From Fasciola hepatica (lineage: Eukaryota; Platyhelminthes; Trematoda; Plagiorchiida; Fasciolidae), in assembly GCA_948099385.1 (NCBI GenBank), contig CANUEZ040000151.1:4038001-4102000 (forward strand): a DNA stretch of 64,000 bases. Direction: 5' to 3'. A model generated the notes under the pieces. The model worked only from the letters and a program-made list of their open reading frames with translations. It made no database searches and was not told where the DNA came from. The first letter of the stretch is position 1; each line of letters starts with the position of its first letter. Position numbers and translations under genes: made by a program. Positions 49,039-60,836 of the stretch are shown piece after piece.

Positions 49039-50053
49039 CAGAAAGTCTATACCCCATGACCTCAAAATCCCATTACACTACCACAGGTGAACGGGCAACC
49101 TCAACTCTGCGGTTTGGACTAGACTACCACTTGAGACCCAGATATGTCAGTTGTGATAAAAAAACCTGGTGAAATCAGATAACTGACCACCACCAACGTG
49201 ACCAGCCTCAGCGAGGTTCGCACTTCTTATCTGAGGGTCGGCAGAAGTGAATGGCACTCGATCACCATGGCTCTACGGCTGTATTTTCTGACGGCTTAAA
49301 CAATAGTGCACCAGTTGTGTTTCGTTTATTCCAATAGACTCCCATACATCGCATATGTGCGATTTAAACACCATCGTCTGTCAAAAATTCGCCATGAAGA
49401 TTCTTTTGGTCCTTACACCTCCCTGTACCTTGACTTATCTCCATGCCGTCCACGTCCTTCTAAGGTTTCCACATTTAAACTTGCCCTCCCTCGTATGAAT
49501 ATTTCTAGCACACTTCCACACTGCCTCATTTAGCACACGATCTGGTTGACAAGATGAAAGATGCAGAGGAACTTAGTACGAACCTCCGTGGATGAATAGG
49601 TCTTTTTACTGCAGTATTTATTTGTTCATTTCAAAGTAACCTTAATCAGCTTCCTTTCTTTTCGACTAACGTGTGAGTTTACAACTTACCGAGATCATCA
49701 GCACAATACAGTACAATACACTACTACATAATACAAAGTAAAGCTATGCGAAGCAAAATTTCTGCCTAAATATCAAGTAAATTACGGCAAATTCTTCTTT
49801 AGTTTGCGTGGAAGGGAAACCTTTTCTTGTAGAAGTGGCCTATATTGAACCTAACTGTGTGGTTATCTATTTCTGGTAAGTAAATCATAGTCCATGAACT
49901 AAATGCGGGCATAAAAGACCCTAACTAGTCAGCGGGTTGCTTTTTCCCCCATTATATTAACTGTTGTTATCATAAAATGAATGCTCGAGCAATAATTCAT
50001 GCAAGACAAATGAGCCAAAATACTGCTCTACTTGGATATGAAACTTCTGTTAG
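49039..50053. other. Intergenic, no gene seen
   Basis: A plus-strand frame at 49306-49533 has no recognisable motif. Confidence 0.4.
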
Positions 50054-50182
50054 GGAACAAGACGAATCGACAGTCTTTTAGCCCGCCCAGTGACCATGAA
50101 CACACTCCAGTTGTTGCTACTGCCCATCCAAATAACCTTATGGCATCAATGAAGGAGTCACTTCGCAGGCGAAAACTGCAAG
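50054..50182 (+). CDS. Candidate host exon, unidentified protein
   Basis: Bounded by an acceptor-like ctgttag (ending 50053) and a good donor (caag then gtaatt at 50183). The enclosed frame reads as hydrophilic protein with a basic helix at the end (MASMKESLRRRKLQ). No family was recognised. The frame also runs past the donor to a stop at 50241, and poly(A)-type signals follow at about 50218 and 50317, so it may instead be a terminal exon. Confidence 0.3.
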
Positions 50183-50587
50183 GTAATTGCACTTGTGTAA
50201 AACTATTCTCTGTGATAAATAAAATGTCACTCATGTTCTAAAACCCCCAAGCTCTCTAAGAATAATGCTCCTTTTTCGATTGGTGTAGTCCATAAATTGT
50301 CTGTCGGTGACTACCTAATAAAGAACTTCATTCCAAATATACGATACTGACAATTTAGTTGTTGTGTCACTTCAGTCAACGCTTGTGCGAAAAATTATCT
50401 AAGTTCCCCCAGGATTGGACTGCTGGTTCATGGAGTCTGTAACAATAGATCTAATTATGCTATCTGAGCGGACTCTATGTCCTTAGAAAATGATTCCGTT
50501 CAACCGCATTCAGAATAATTCTCAGCCATCTAATTGAGACATTTTTATAGGCTGTCCGAATGATCCAAACATCTGCTTTGCTTTCAG

Positions 50588-50704
50588 TTTCATGAAGCCA
50601 TTGATAGAATGGGCGAAAATCATTTGTTTGAATACGGATTATGCCAGCTATCCGTCAGTGATGATCAGGCAGAAGCATCCTTTGTCAACTATTTCCTACT
50701 CTAG
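50588..50704 (+). CDS. Candidate terminal host exon, unidentified
   Basis: Preceded by a strong acceptor (tgctttgctttcag, ending 50587) and open for 38 codons to a TAG at 50702-50704, with acidic protein-like content (HEAIDRMGENHLFEYG). The phase fits the exon at 50054-50182 only if an alternative acceptor ending at 50597 is used; with the better acceptor an in-frame stop results. The two may belong to different genes or be chance. Confidence 0.25.
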   Translation, partial: FHEAIDRMGENHLFEYGLCQLSVSDDQAEASFVNYFLL

Positions 50705-51527
50705 TGCCGAGAGCAAAAGACAAAGGGACTTTCATATCTCCGTTTGATCGCAACAGCACACGTCTTGAGCTGATAGATAAGGTGGCAATTACAGCTTGAG
50801 CTGCTTTGTACTGGTCGAATGTCGTCGGTGCAGTAGGCAAGTAGTCAGGAGTGAAGGCTTATCTCGTCATACAAAGTTTCCCTGCTTCCAGGCTGGTTAC
50901 AACAGCTGATCTTCTTTCCGAATCTCAGAGTCGCGTTTTCTTGTTTTGCGTCATACTTATTCGGTTGTTTGATGTATGGACGAGTGTTCTCACGCGTAGG
51001 TGTGACACACGTATGGTTGAATATACACGGACAACTATACTCCTCAATGACAAATCAGACCTTACTAATCTACAAATTTTTCTATTTATCCCAGCAGTTT
51101 ACCATACGCTTAAAAAACACGTTCTACCTAAAGAGGTTGACCGTATTTAGGTGAAATTTTCGGAGTAGGAAATAATGGCTCCTTCTATTGCAAAAACCAC
51201 ACGGAATATACACACGTGTGCTCCTTATGCCAAAGTGAATCGGTTTGGTAGTGTGATGACTATCGGCTCGATTCAGTTGTACGTTCTCGGGCACTGAATG
51301 GTACGAAACTGCGGAGTTCCATCGAAGAAGCTGTCCGTTTCATGGTCGTTATTATTTAGCGCATACTTTAGGCTCATTATAGGTAATGGGCACGACCTGA
51401 AAGCATTCGAATTATCGTTTGTTCTCTGGGGTCTTAATAACAGCCATTTTAGTTACGCAACTGGTCTCGTCATATTCGATTTCGCGCGAAGGAACCACTT
51501 TACCATTCATTTGCCATCCCAGAAGAG
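50705..51527. other. Intergenic, no gene confirmed
   Basis: Plus-strand frames at 50851-51150 and 51298-51531 lack motifs. On the minus strand a coding-like stretch (about 51430-51550) may continue the decayed frame listed next after a frameshift. Confidence 0.4.
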
Positions 51528-51710
51528 TTAGCTGTTCGTGTTGTCCAGCTGAAATAGTAAGGGTCTTTCTAGGGTGAGGCAGTATGCATTGTTTATGAGG
51601 ATTTCTAAGTCGTCTTTGATTTTTTGGAGTATTTTTATATTGATATCACGGGCCATCGACTTTTCTAAGTGTATTCCTGTTGGATAGTTCAGGAGATTCG
51701 CGAAGTCTTC
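51528..51710 (-). pseudogene. Decayed coding-like frame, unidentified
   Basis: A minus-strand frame open from a stop at 51711-51713 to a TAA at 51528-51530 (about 60 codons) contains a strongly helical, protein-like stretch around SMARDINIKILQKIKDDLEI. Protein-like sequence seems to continue upstream beyond one stop (to about 51840) and downstream in a shifted frame (to about 51430). No family was recognised. It may be a remnant of a retroelement gag or of a host exon. Confidence 0.25.
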
Positions 51711-51839
51711 TCACCGGTCTATGTGCAGAACTGAAGTTTCCTCAATAACACCTGAAGCTTAGTAAGTCCAATTCTCATCATTCGTGTTTTTTACAGCATG
51801 GTTTCCAATGGTCATTTTATCGTCTTCTTTCCCGTGTGC

Positions 51840-54800
51840 ACAGTTACATGGTAGGGAAGTTTGTCACCGACTTCCAACCGAAAACACTTAACAAGGCCCG
51901 TGTTTCTTCGAGAAGTCTCAAGTGGGTGACTTGTACCCAGTCCGGGAAGTAAAATATTTTGGTGAAATTGGTCTAAACTTTGAGACCGATGACTAGGGAG
52001 TTCTAATGTGCACCTTCAATATTTCCGGTTTCGCCGATTCTGTTCAGTAAACCACTGACGGCCAACGAGCTGAAAAATAAGTACAACTGAGTGTGTGTTC
52101 TCGCCTTTTACTGGGGGTCTCGTTTTGTTGCAACAGTTGGAGATTTTGTACTAGGGTTGTGCACGAATGAGAAGATTTTGACCACTGCAGTCTTCGGAAC
52201 CTAGCCAAAATCTATGGATGGATCAATAAGATAGTTACCGTCAGGGTGATGCTCCTAAAATTTTAGTAAATTTTTGGAAAAAGTGACTTTTTATCGAATC
52301 CAATTAGATGGGTTATTCTGATTGACAGATGCGACAAATGGAGAAAAATTTTTTGCCCCGTAACACGTGCATACATAATTGTACATAAGAGAAAAATATA
52401 AGGTGTTATCAACAAGTAACATGGAGAAGAGGGATCTGATATATGCAATGTGGGATGAAGAGCATGAGAGCATCTATTCTTCGCGATTCGACATTAGAAT
52501 TCCCCATCAGTACTCGGTTAGAATCCATGTAAGAGAAGACAGCGAGTCGTAAGCAATCAGCAGCTTATTTTAAAATATTTCCGTGGAAAACTGCTTGTGT
52601 ATTCATTTATGCAGAAAAGGTCAGACTGTTTTCTGTGGCCTAGTGTCACTTTGTTGCTCCATCCGTGTATAGGTCCACAGCTTCTTAGTACGAAAAACCA
52701 ACTTTCTTTCACATTACCAGTGAAATACACAGCTTTTAGCGAAGCATTCATTCAGGCTTTTTCCCGAGACACGATGATGTTGATGTCCTTCACTTATTTG
52801 TGGGTCATTGCTAGTGTGGCTACGCTTTCTCACGTCCATGAATAAGAGGTAAACAGGTTAGAATTGATTTACAGCATACCCATCAACTGGTAGTCAGTGC
52901 CAAAATCCGAGAGACTGAGTTGGAAAGAACTTTCAGGCGAAGGAGACATTTCGACTGAAAAAAAACAGTGACCTAGGAAGCGAGTTGGCCCTCTCAGGTA
53001 TGTAGATGCATAGCACACTAGTCTGACTGGCCAAAATTCCCGATGCAAAAAAGCCATTCCTCGATCAATCGATAAAAAGAGAAATAAGAAGGTAATAAAC
53101 CCAAGATTGAGAAAGAGAAGTCAAACGCAGATGGGGTAGTAAAACTCAATCACAAATATTGCAAAGAACTCATTTCTAGAAGACAGTCTTGCTGTATATC
53201 ATATATTTTTTTCACTCATCCAGAAAGTTTGCCACAAGTGAAAGTCAAAGTTTTTCAAATACTACCAAAGTTTGTATTAGATTCTTAATTATGAAACTTG
53301 ATTTATGACCAAATAAACTAAAACACCGGAATAAGAAGGATGAAGAATTGAGTTCTATTCCAGAAGTAGGAATCGCGAAGAGGGGCTAGAGTGGTCCTCC
53401 AGAATTAGAATCAATAAGTTAGTTTAATAATAATTATTATCAGAATAAGATAATATTATAAGCAGTAATAATTTTATTAGTATTAGTGTTACTAGCAGTA
53501 GTAGTAGTAGTAGAGGTGTTGGCAGCATTTGTTGTTGTTGTTGTTTAACAGTCGACTACATTTTGATTTAGTTTTTTAGCTGTAACGGTAAACAAAGAAT
53601 TGTGCTTAGGAAAACTTGGTATGATTTTCAGTAGGACACGAACAAGTTGTATCGAAAAATCCGGTTGGTCAGTTTCTTTGACCGATGGCTGAAGAGGAAG
53701 ACAAACTTGGTGATTCCATTCTGTAATCATCAGCAGAATAACTAACCCGTACATTATTTTCCGTGGTGAGTAGTTAGTTAGTTAAACGGACACTTTAGTT
53801 TGATTGTTCAGAACCGTGTTGCGGCAGTCATTGATTCATGAGTGAATTCGACGTGAAACTATGAATTATACACCATGGGCTAGAACAAAGAACCAAAACT
53901 CAAACTTGAAACGTCTTTGGTTGGTTGTATGGATGAGAAATTTTGCCCATCGACGTGAAAATATACAGCTGTTATAATATGGATGAATTTATGCAACGTA
54001 ACTGTGATAAACAAAATATGCGCATCCTCACAGGCTCTCCTTCTTCCACACTCACGAGTTTGTCTCTAGTCTCTTCCCATTACAAGTCTGTCGAACATTT
54101 TAAAGCAGGTAAATTCCCCCTCAACGGGGTTGAAAAATGAACTACAAGGAGGAAGAAATCAGCAAGATTGTCTACTGGCCAAACGACCTTCATCTATCAA
54201 TCGATGCTTAGGAGCAATACCAAAGATAAACACCAGGTAATATGTGGCTGTTTAGCGTCCACCTTAGGGAGCATGCTATCACGAATCTTTTGAAGAGATA
54301 GTTGCTTATTGAGCCTTGACATTCGCAAAGCAACATACCAATGGTCTAAATGCCGGCAAAGATATTAGGGTTTGCGTCTTTGTTTAACCATCAAGTATTG
54401 ATAAGTGGCTTTCCATTAACGTATAATCTCATCAACCAACATCCCCAGATATTATATTTGGTTTCATCAAATTAGTCTTTCCATTGGGTATCGCTGCACT
54501 TGTAACTATTCTGCATAAGGGCGCGCTTTGTCATGAAGTTAATCCCGTTGCGCTCAATGGGTTGGGTTCTAAGTTTCTCCTCACTGTAGCAAAGTTTATC
54601 AAGTAGCCGACCAAATACGATTATGTGAATAGTCAACGTGGAGTTTTCGTGCTCGAATATTGCTTATTGAAGGATTCTTTCACAGAATGTTGCATTATGT
54701 TGCAATGATATCGTTCACAATGTCATTTTCGTGAGGCCTTTTAAACCCATTTCGTTGATCACTATTTACAGTGTCTCCGCATGCGTTAATGTTTATTCTG

Positions 54801-54899
54801 TTTTGTAAGCATCTTGTACAACCCGATCCGTCTCGTTTATCCGTCTTCCAAAACGAGCTGGCTGAGAAGCTAGCTGTAGCCCCACCTGATTAAATAAAC
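51840..54899. other. Intergenic, with simple repeats
   Basis: Imperfect ATT/AGT/GTT trinucleotide tracts occupy about 53425-53547. No gene recognised elsewhere. Confidence 0.45.
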
Positions 54900-55438
54900 C
54901 TGCACTGGTCTCTTATCAAGAATGCTTTACTTTCTGCTGGTTTTGTGAACTGACCCCGTCTCAGCGTGCCGAAAGACCCTGAGTTTCTGCTGAATCTCTG
55001 CGGCTTCTCGACGCATGCCAATTGATTCCCTTTGAAGCTGGTGTAACGCAGCACGTCTCGAAAAGAGGCGTGCACTTAACGCGAGTCTTCGTAGGGACCG
55101 CCAAACCTGGTGGTAGCAACGCACATCAGAGGTGGAACGTGCTGCCTTCAGGGGAAATACCCGCAAGCTGTTCTATCATTTCAGAGTCATCGGTAGGAAG
55201 CCACTGGTTGTGAGTGAAATAGTCTGTGAGGCTGACGGTCCGCCAATTAAAAATCAAAAGCCAGGTATCGAATTCTGGGTGGACCAATTTCAGACACAAT
55301 TCAGCTGGTCCCCAGTTTTGGCCTCTCCTGTAGCACTTCCGGCACACGTCCAGTGGTGCATTTCAACACATACACCTGCCGAGGAGGAGATTCAAAAGGA
55401 GATCTAGGCCTTAGTACGTTACAAATCGCCGGGCTCCG

Positions 55439-55993
55439 ATGGCATTTAGCCAGTCCTATCTAAGGATGGTGGAGTGCAGCTCTTTAGAGGACTTCATGTT
55501 TTGTTCCCCAAAGTTTGCAATTCTGGGCAGATTCCTTCCTTCTGAGGAGTTGAGGGAATCATTTGTTGCTCCCGTCTTTAAGAAAAGCTTGCCCAGTTAC
55601 TGCACTAACCATAGGTGTGTAACCCTCACCCCAGTAGCGATGAAGATGGTTGCGTCTGTCATACTTCCCAGGTTTTGCCAAACTCGTGAGGAGCAGACTC
55701 GAGAGGAGCAGGCTGGGTTTCGTGCCGGTCGTGGATGTGTCGATGAAACCTTCGCCCTCCGACAACTGCTAGTGCTCCTTCACACCTTTCAAAGACCGAC
55801 AGTCTTGACGTTCCTGGACATTCGCGCGGCCTTTGACTCCATCTACAGGACTTCACTAGGGAACTGTTTGTTGATAAATGGAGTACCTGATAAGTATGTA
55901 TCAGTCCTCAAAGAGGGGTATCGTCATACCTCAGGTCTGGTAGGGGCCTATGGCCAGCTTTCGTCCACTTTTGTTGTCTCCAGTGAAGTTTGA
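55439..55993 (+). pseudogene. LINE reverse transcriptase, fingers and palm (fragment)
   Basis: Contains FVAPVFKK, REEQAGFRAGRGCVDETFAL and VLTFLDIRAAFDSIYR with the first catalytic aspartate of RT motif A. A six-residue duplication (REEQT/REEQA) lies before AGFRAGRG. The frame ends at a TGA (55991-55993) exactly where the family has an Arg in the R-QGCP motif, so the QGCP block is cut off. The true protein has no start here; the first Met is incidental. Confidence 0.85.
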
Positions 55994-56480
55994 CAAGGTT
56001 GCCCTATTCTCCATTCCCCCTCAACTATGTAATAGAAAATGTTCCGCGAAATGCTCTGTCTGGTTTTCCGAACGGTGGAGTTGAACTCCTCCAAGGGAAT
56101 AGAGTTTTCGACTTGGAATACGCCGATAATATCGTCCTACGGAGTGGTAATGATCAAGCTGTGCAACATGCTTTGGACTGTATGGCGATTGAGGTATAGA
56201 GATTTGGAATGCACTTTTACGCCTTCCAAGTGCAAAGTCGTTTTGCAAGGTTGTGCCTTCACTCATCCTTTCCAGTGATCAGCTAGAGTTAATGGACAAC
56301 TTTAGTTACCTTGGGAACTTGATAACAGCTGAAGATGGGGTTGGGGAAGAGATGAATTCACGCACAGCGAGAGCTAGGGCAAACCTGCGACACCTGTGGC
56401 ACAGCCGTGACATCCAGCTCTCTCTTAAGGGAAGGGTGCACCTTGCTGCAGTTCGTAATGTTTTACTGTACGGTTGTTAG
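55990..56480 (+). pseudogene. LINE reverse transcriptase, catalytic and thumb part (fragments)
   Basis: Continues the RT after the stop. The catalytic box reads YADN (56119-56130) where the enzyme needs two aspartates, so the active site is lost. A frameshift near 56200-56255 moves the sequence into the frame at 56253-56480, which ends with a stop in place of a residue before TWPL. Confidence 0.8.
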
Positions 56481-57150
56481 ACCTGGCCACTTCCCGTTCA
56501 GGATACTCGGCGTCTTTCGGTGTTCAACAACCGATGTCTTCGAAGCATTGCTCGCTTCTGGTGGGAACATCGAGTGAGTAACGACCAGGTGCGCCGTCAT
56601 GTTTTAGGCACGAGTAGCCTTCCTCTAAATGAGGTGGTCGCTCAACACGGCCTTCGGTGACTCAGTCATGTTTCACAGAAGTCTGCCCATCGTCTACCTT
56701 TCCTTGCTCTATTCGCACGTGCTGGAATAAGCTCGAAGAAGCAACGTGGCGGTCGAACATAAATTGACTCAGAGTTACGAAGAAGTTAGCGTCAGCAATG
56801 ACTTCGGTTGGAGCTTCCAGCCTCCATGGTTGGGGCCCATGGGATGAGGATTGTCGCTGGTTAGTTACGTTGAGGGACATGGCTGAGAATGGAAGTTGGT
56901 GGCCAGAATGATATACAGTCTGTCTGTCGAACTCTTGTGCCCAGTAGTCATAAAAATGTCAATTCGACAAATAATGTGGCAAAACCATCAAAAAGTGAAC
57001 GGAGGAAAAGCAAATATACCGGCTTTTTTCTCTCTTTCTTTAGCCAACTATCTGTTTTACTGTATTGTATGCCCCTTCTCCCATTTTGTAATCATTGTTG
57101 TTGCGTTAACGCCTTGATTAATCTCAAGCCGGTGTAAATATAGATGATAT

Positions 57151-58447
57151 ATATACGTTGTACAATGAGCCTGTGAGCATCACAGCCAACAGCATCTCTT
57201 CTGCGTACCGGTATCCAGTTCTCTTGAATAACATCACTTATCTCTTCTCCTCCGCCAGTTTACCTGCGGACATATTCGTTCTGTCCATTTCGTTCCGTAG
57301 CCTATCCTCGCAGAACAATTTAAGTTTAAGCTGACCGAACTGTCAAGAGCCGCCCAAAATTTATGGTCAGTTGTCATACCCTTGTGCGCTACTAGTTATG
57401 ATGCGAAAGTCACATCACCTTAACTGATCGCGTTGTACGCACCAAACCCATTTGATCATTTCGTTTCCTCAGTAAGTAAAAACACAAATGTGAACTTTTA
57501 TGACGCCGTGAAGCTACAAATATATACAATATTAACTGAATGTTTTTATATACACAAATAACACCTCGGAGTTTTCATTCTTGCTAGGCCTCTAAGTGCT
57601 GTCGAGTCGGTGTTGTTCCAAAATCCTGTTTGCATGGCTCGCTGGGACGCCGAAAACATCCGGTCTGACTTGTGGTTCGAAATATTCGATATTCCACTGA
57701 TTATTCGTGGTAAAAGGTAGGTTTTTCAGGTAGTGATGATGAGTGGCCCACTAAATACGCTTTTGATCTCTTAACGTATGGGAAATGCTGTTGTAATAGT
57801 GAATTCAAGCGCTCAAAGCCTTCTGACCATAGGCTGTTGACGTTAACTAGACGCATTTCACCGATCAGCATTGCCAGTCATCACGTCACAACATTACAGC
57901 CCCATTCCCTATCAGTGGTTTGAACAAATTATCATCTGACTGACTGAATTAATGTTTCATTCACCACTCTCATCACTCAAACAAGCTTACTAGCTGGAAA
58001 ACAGTTATCAAAAGCACACAATCAGTTGGGTAAACTTTCTGCTTACGCTGATGTCTGCTGAAAATATGTTACCTCCAATATAGAAAGATCTATTGACTGG
58101 AATTCCTGGCGAAGCTCTAACTTAATCTCTACTTACAAAAAAGGATGATCTTGTGAATGCGCGTTAGCATGCTTGGATCAAAGGGACTAGTCGTTTCGGC
58201 TCTTTTTTCAGTTTACGAAAGAAACAAATACCATGGTTGATTTCTCGGGGTAAATTCATCCGGCTCACTATCTGACTAGTTAAAAATGAATCAGTTCATA
58301 AGAAACACAATATATTTAGTTGCGAATAAACAATGGCATTATGCGGCTTCCAACTGGAAGTCAGCCAAAGCAATTTTGGGAATGTAGTAAATAATCAATA
58401 AGATACGGCGCCATTCGATACATTGCCAACATTCACAAACTTTGATA
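57151..58447. other. Intergenic, no gene seen
   Basis: AT-rich, nothing recognised. Confidence 0.45.
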
Positions 58448-58678
58448 ATGTCTCGCTTCAGGAAGCTTCTTCTGAGTATTTCAACTCCATCAAATGATTC
58501 ATCGCTCTTTTCCCCCGACAGAAACGGAAACTCTAAACTCTCTTCGAACCCTGAATATTCGAAAGCCTCCCGGGGTCAACGTAGTAGGCTAAAATTATCA
58601 GGCAGGATAATTGGACCTCATAGTTTCCGCTATAATGAGAAAATTCTTGCCTTGCATTCGGGGGCTGCCTTAAAGTGA
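58448..58678 (+). CDS. Candidate small ORF, unidentified
   Basis: 76 codons from the first ATG to TGA, rich in Ser, Arg and Lys with protein-like composition. No motif, no obvious donor or acceptor in a useful place, and an open antisense frame overlaps it. Listed as a possibility only. Confidence 0.2.
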   Translation: MSRFRKLLLSISTPSNDSSLFSPDRNGNSKLSSNPEYSKASRGQRSRLKLSGRIIGPHSFRYNEKILALHSGAALK

Positions 58679-59946
58679 TTTTGCAATGATTGTGTTTTCT
58701 CCCCTCCCACTTTGAGAATGTGTTATTTGATTCTGTGAAAGCCGAATATCCACTCCCGAGGGGTGCATAAAACATCCTCTTGTCTTAACTATTGTCTGCC
58801 CAGCATTGATAGAATCTTCGCTACAAAATTCGGCTTCCGCTGGAGACGTAGTCATCTGTTTGAATAACATCTTTTGGGACACAAGTAAAAGTGCAGGATG
58901 AAAAATCAAAATGATAAAAAATGAGGAAATCAAACTATGCCCAACCTGCTAACAATGAAGCCAAATGACTAGGTCAGTAATCAATTACATTACGTACTAT
59001 GCGAGCTCCGTTATTCAGTTGCATTTACCATAACCGGGGTTGCTGTCAGAATCTGTCACGTGGTGTCCATGCATTTTTTAAGGAATGTATCCATCGACTT
59101 TGGGTAGTCAGGACACTGGACATAGGGGTGTGTTTCACCGTGGCAATTAATAGGGTAAGCATTAGTGAGTTTCTAGTTTCGGAATCATCCACTCATTTTA
59201 CACATATAGGAACATGTCTCCCCTCACCCCGATCTTTATTAGTCAGACTGGATCGTTCACCGTCGGGGACACAGGAAACCCAACTGCTCAGTGAACAAAG
59301 TGGTGTATGAAAGGTGGGCATTTTAAATCAGGCTAGTAGTTGGGCGTAAAATGTCTTGGTCTTTTGTCTCGTAACTCGACATCTGAGAAGAATAAGCATA
59401 CTCTTCTGGGCAGCCCGGACAAGCCTTCTCTTGAGTTCTATGTGAGACGAGGTCATCACAGAAACATTTTTCCCACTACAACCTAATAGATTTTATAAAT
59501 GTAACGCTCAAAGTAGTATCACTGTAATAGTGTGAAGATGTTTCGTTTTGGTTGTTTTCAACCGTGATCATTATTAACATCGTCAAGACGCACATCCACG
59601 AATTTCAACTAGGACCACAGCCAGTTGTGCAGGATTGCATGGAGGAGAATCATACTGTTGCGGACCAAACTGGATATTACAGAGGCATTCCTATAGTATA
59701 CACAATGTTAAACTCCGGTTTCAAGCTTCAGTAAGAGTTAGGTGGATGTGCATCACAGTTCTGGGTGATTCTTGACAAGCCTGAATAGACAAAATTAATA
59801 TGGTCTCAGTGCAATTTCAGTGACGGGCGAAGCGTTCATAGTACCACATGAAGTAAACATTTTTATGAGTATATCTTCTGTGTAAATATCGGGACTAAAT
59901 GATGTAAGGAGTGTATCGAAAAATCGATGCACTATATATTGTTTTT
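58679..59946. other. Intergenic, no gene seen
   Basis: Short frames without motifs. Confidence 0.45.
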
Positions 59947-60018
59947 ATTGTGAAACTTTTAATGTTAATAACGCATCTGCCAACAAAGTTGTGTTATTAC
60001 CATTAAAACTTTCACAAT
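59947..60018. repeat. Near-perfect 28-base inverted repeat (hairpin)
   Basis: Arms 59947-59974 and 59991-60018 pair with 3 mismatches around a 16-base loop. The arms are AT-rich (attgtgaaa...). Such a structure may be a tiny foldback transposon or hairpin-forming DNA. No direct target-site duplication was apparent. Confidence 0.8.
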
Positions 60019-60780
60019 ATATCTTCTTAGTTAATTGTGGTTCTCAGTAAGTAATTTCTTATTGTATTCAAAAGACCAAATTTCGCACCGTGATTAGATG
60101 TCATATTCGTGCATACAGGATGCCGTATATTTCGTAGAAATATATGTTGCAGATCGCACAGGATCTTCAATTTCTAAATGAAGTGATCAGGCTTTAATTT
60201 GATGCGGAGAAAGGTTCCAAAACCCGTCAGGAAGCCTTTCATTATAAAATATAACTATAAAAATAGCAGAGGAGGGGTACCGTTCTATTATAACACTACA
60301 AAGCGTCAAAATAACCAAAATAAATAAGCAACATAACCTACTTGGATTGTGATGTGAAAAATAACTGTCCATGCCAGACAGGTTGCGCCCAAGAAAACTG
60401 TTTCGAAAACCACCGAGCTCAAGTGTTGACGTAGATCGGAATAGATAACGGAAGAGAATTATCAAACAAATACCCCAGTAAGGCACATAAAATGTGGACT
60501 AACCTGTTACCATAGGAGACAAGATATCGAATCATTCACAGAACTGAGCTTAGACTGATTATCAATAGAGTCGAAGCATGACTTGGCCAGCGGGACCCAG
60601 ACCCGGTAATCAATCTGTAAGTGTCATAATCCATTGAACCTAACTGACACCTTTCACAGACACCAGCAGCAACTGAGAATAAAAATCGATTCACCAGACC
60701 AAGTTCACTTTGAAACCAGACCGAGGACGTTTATCTTTGGTTGTCCAAGGAGATTCTCAGTATCTGGCCTGTTTAGGGGA

Positions 60781-60782
<2 letters not shown>
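60019..60782. other. Intergenic, no gene seen
   Basis: A minus-strand frame at 60187-60486 is hydrophobic in its middle but shows no recognisable motif. Confidence 0.4.

Positions 60783-60833
<51 letters not shown>
60783..60833. repeat. (AT)n microsatellite
   Basis: About 25 uninterrupted AT units, the longest simple repeat in the window. Confidence 0.95.

Positions 60834-60836
<3 letters not shown>

Larger units (their letters stand above)
54900..57150 (+). mobile_element. Non-LTR retrotransposon (CR1/RTE-like LINE), 5'-truncated and dead
   Basis: Starts inside the linker between endonuclease and RT: a basic region before 55130, then ERAAFRGNTRKLF and a linker to about 55405. RT motifs follow in several frames to about 56260, then the C-terminal region (about 56280-56900) with NFSYLGNLITAEDGVG and HVLGTSSLPLNE, and a 3' flank rich in pyrimidines ending near a TA-rich tail. 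No apurinic endonuclease domain is present, as expected of 5' truncation during target-primed insertion. Frameshifts and stops occur throughout. The clade (CR1 or RTE) was not settled by eye. Confidence 0.85.
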
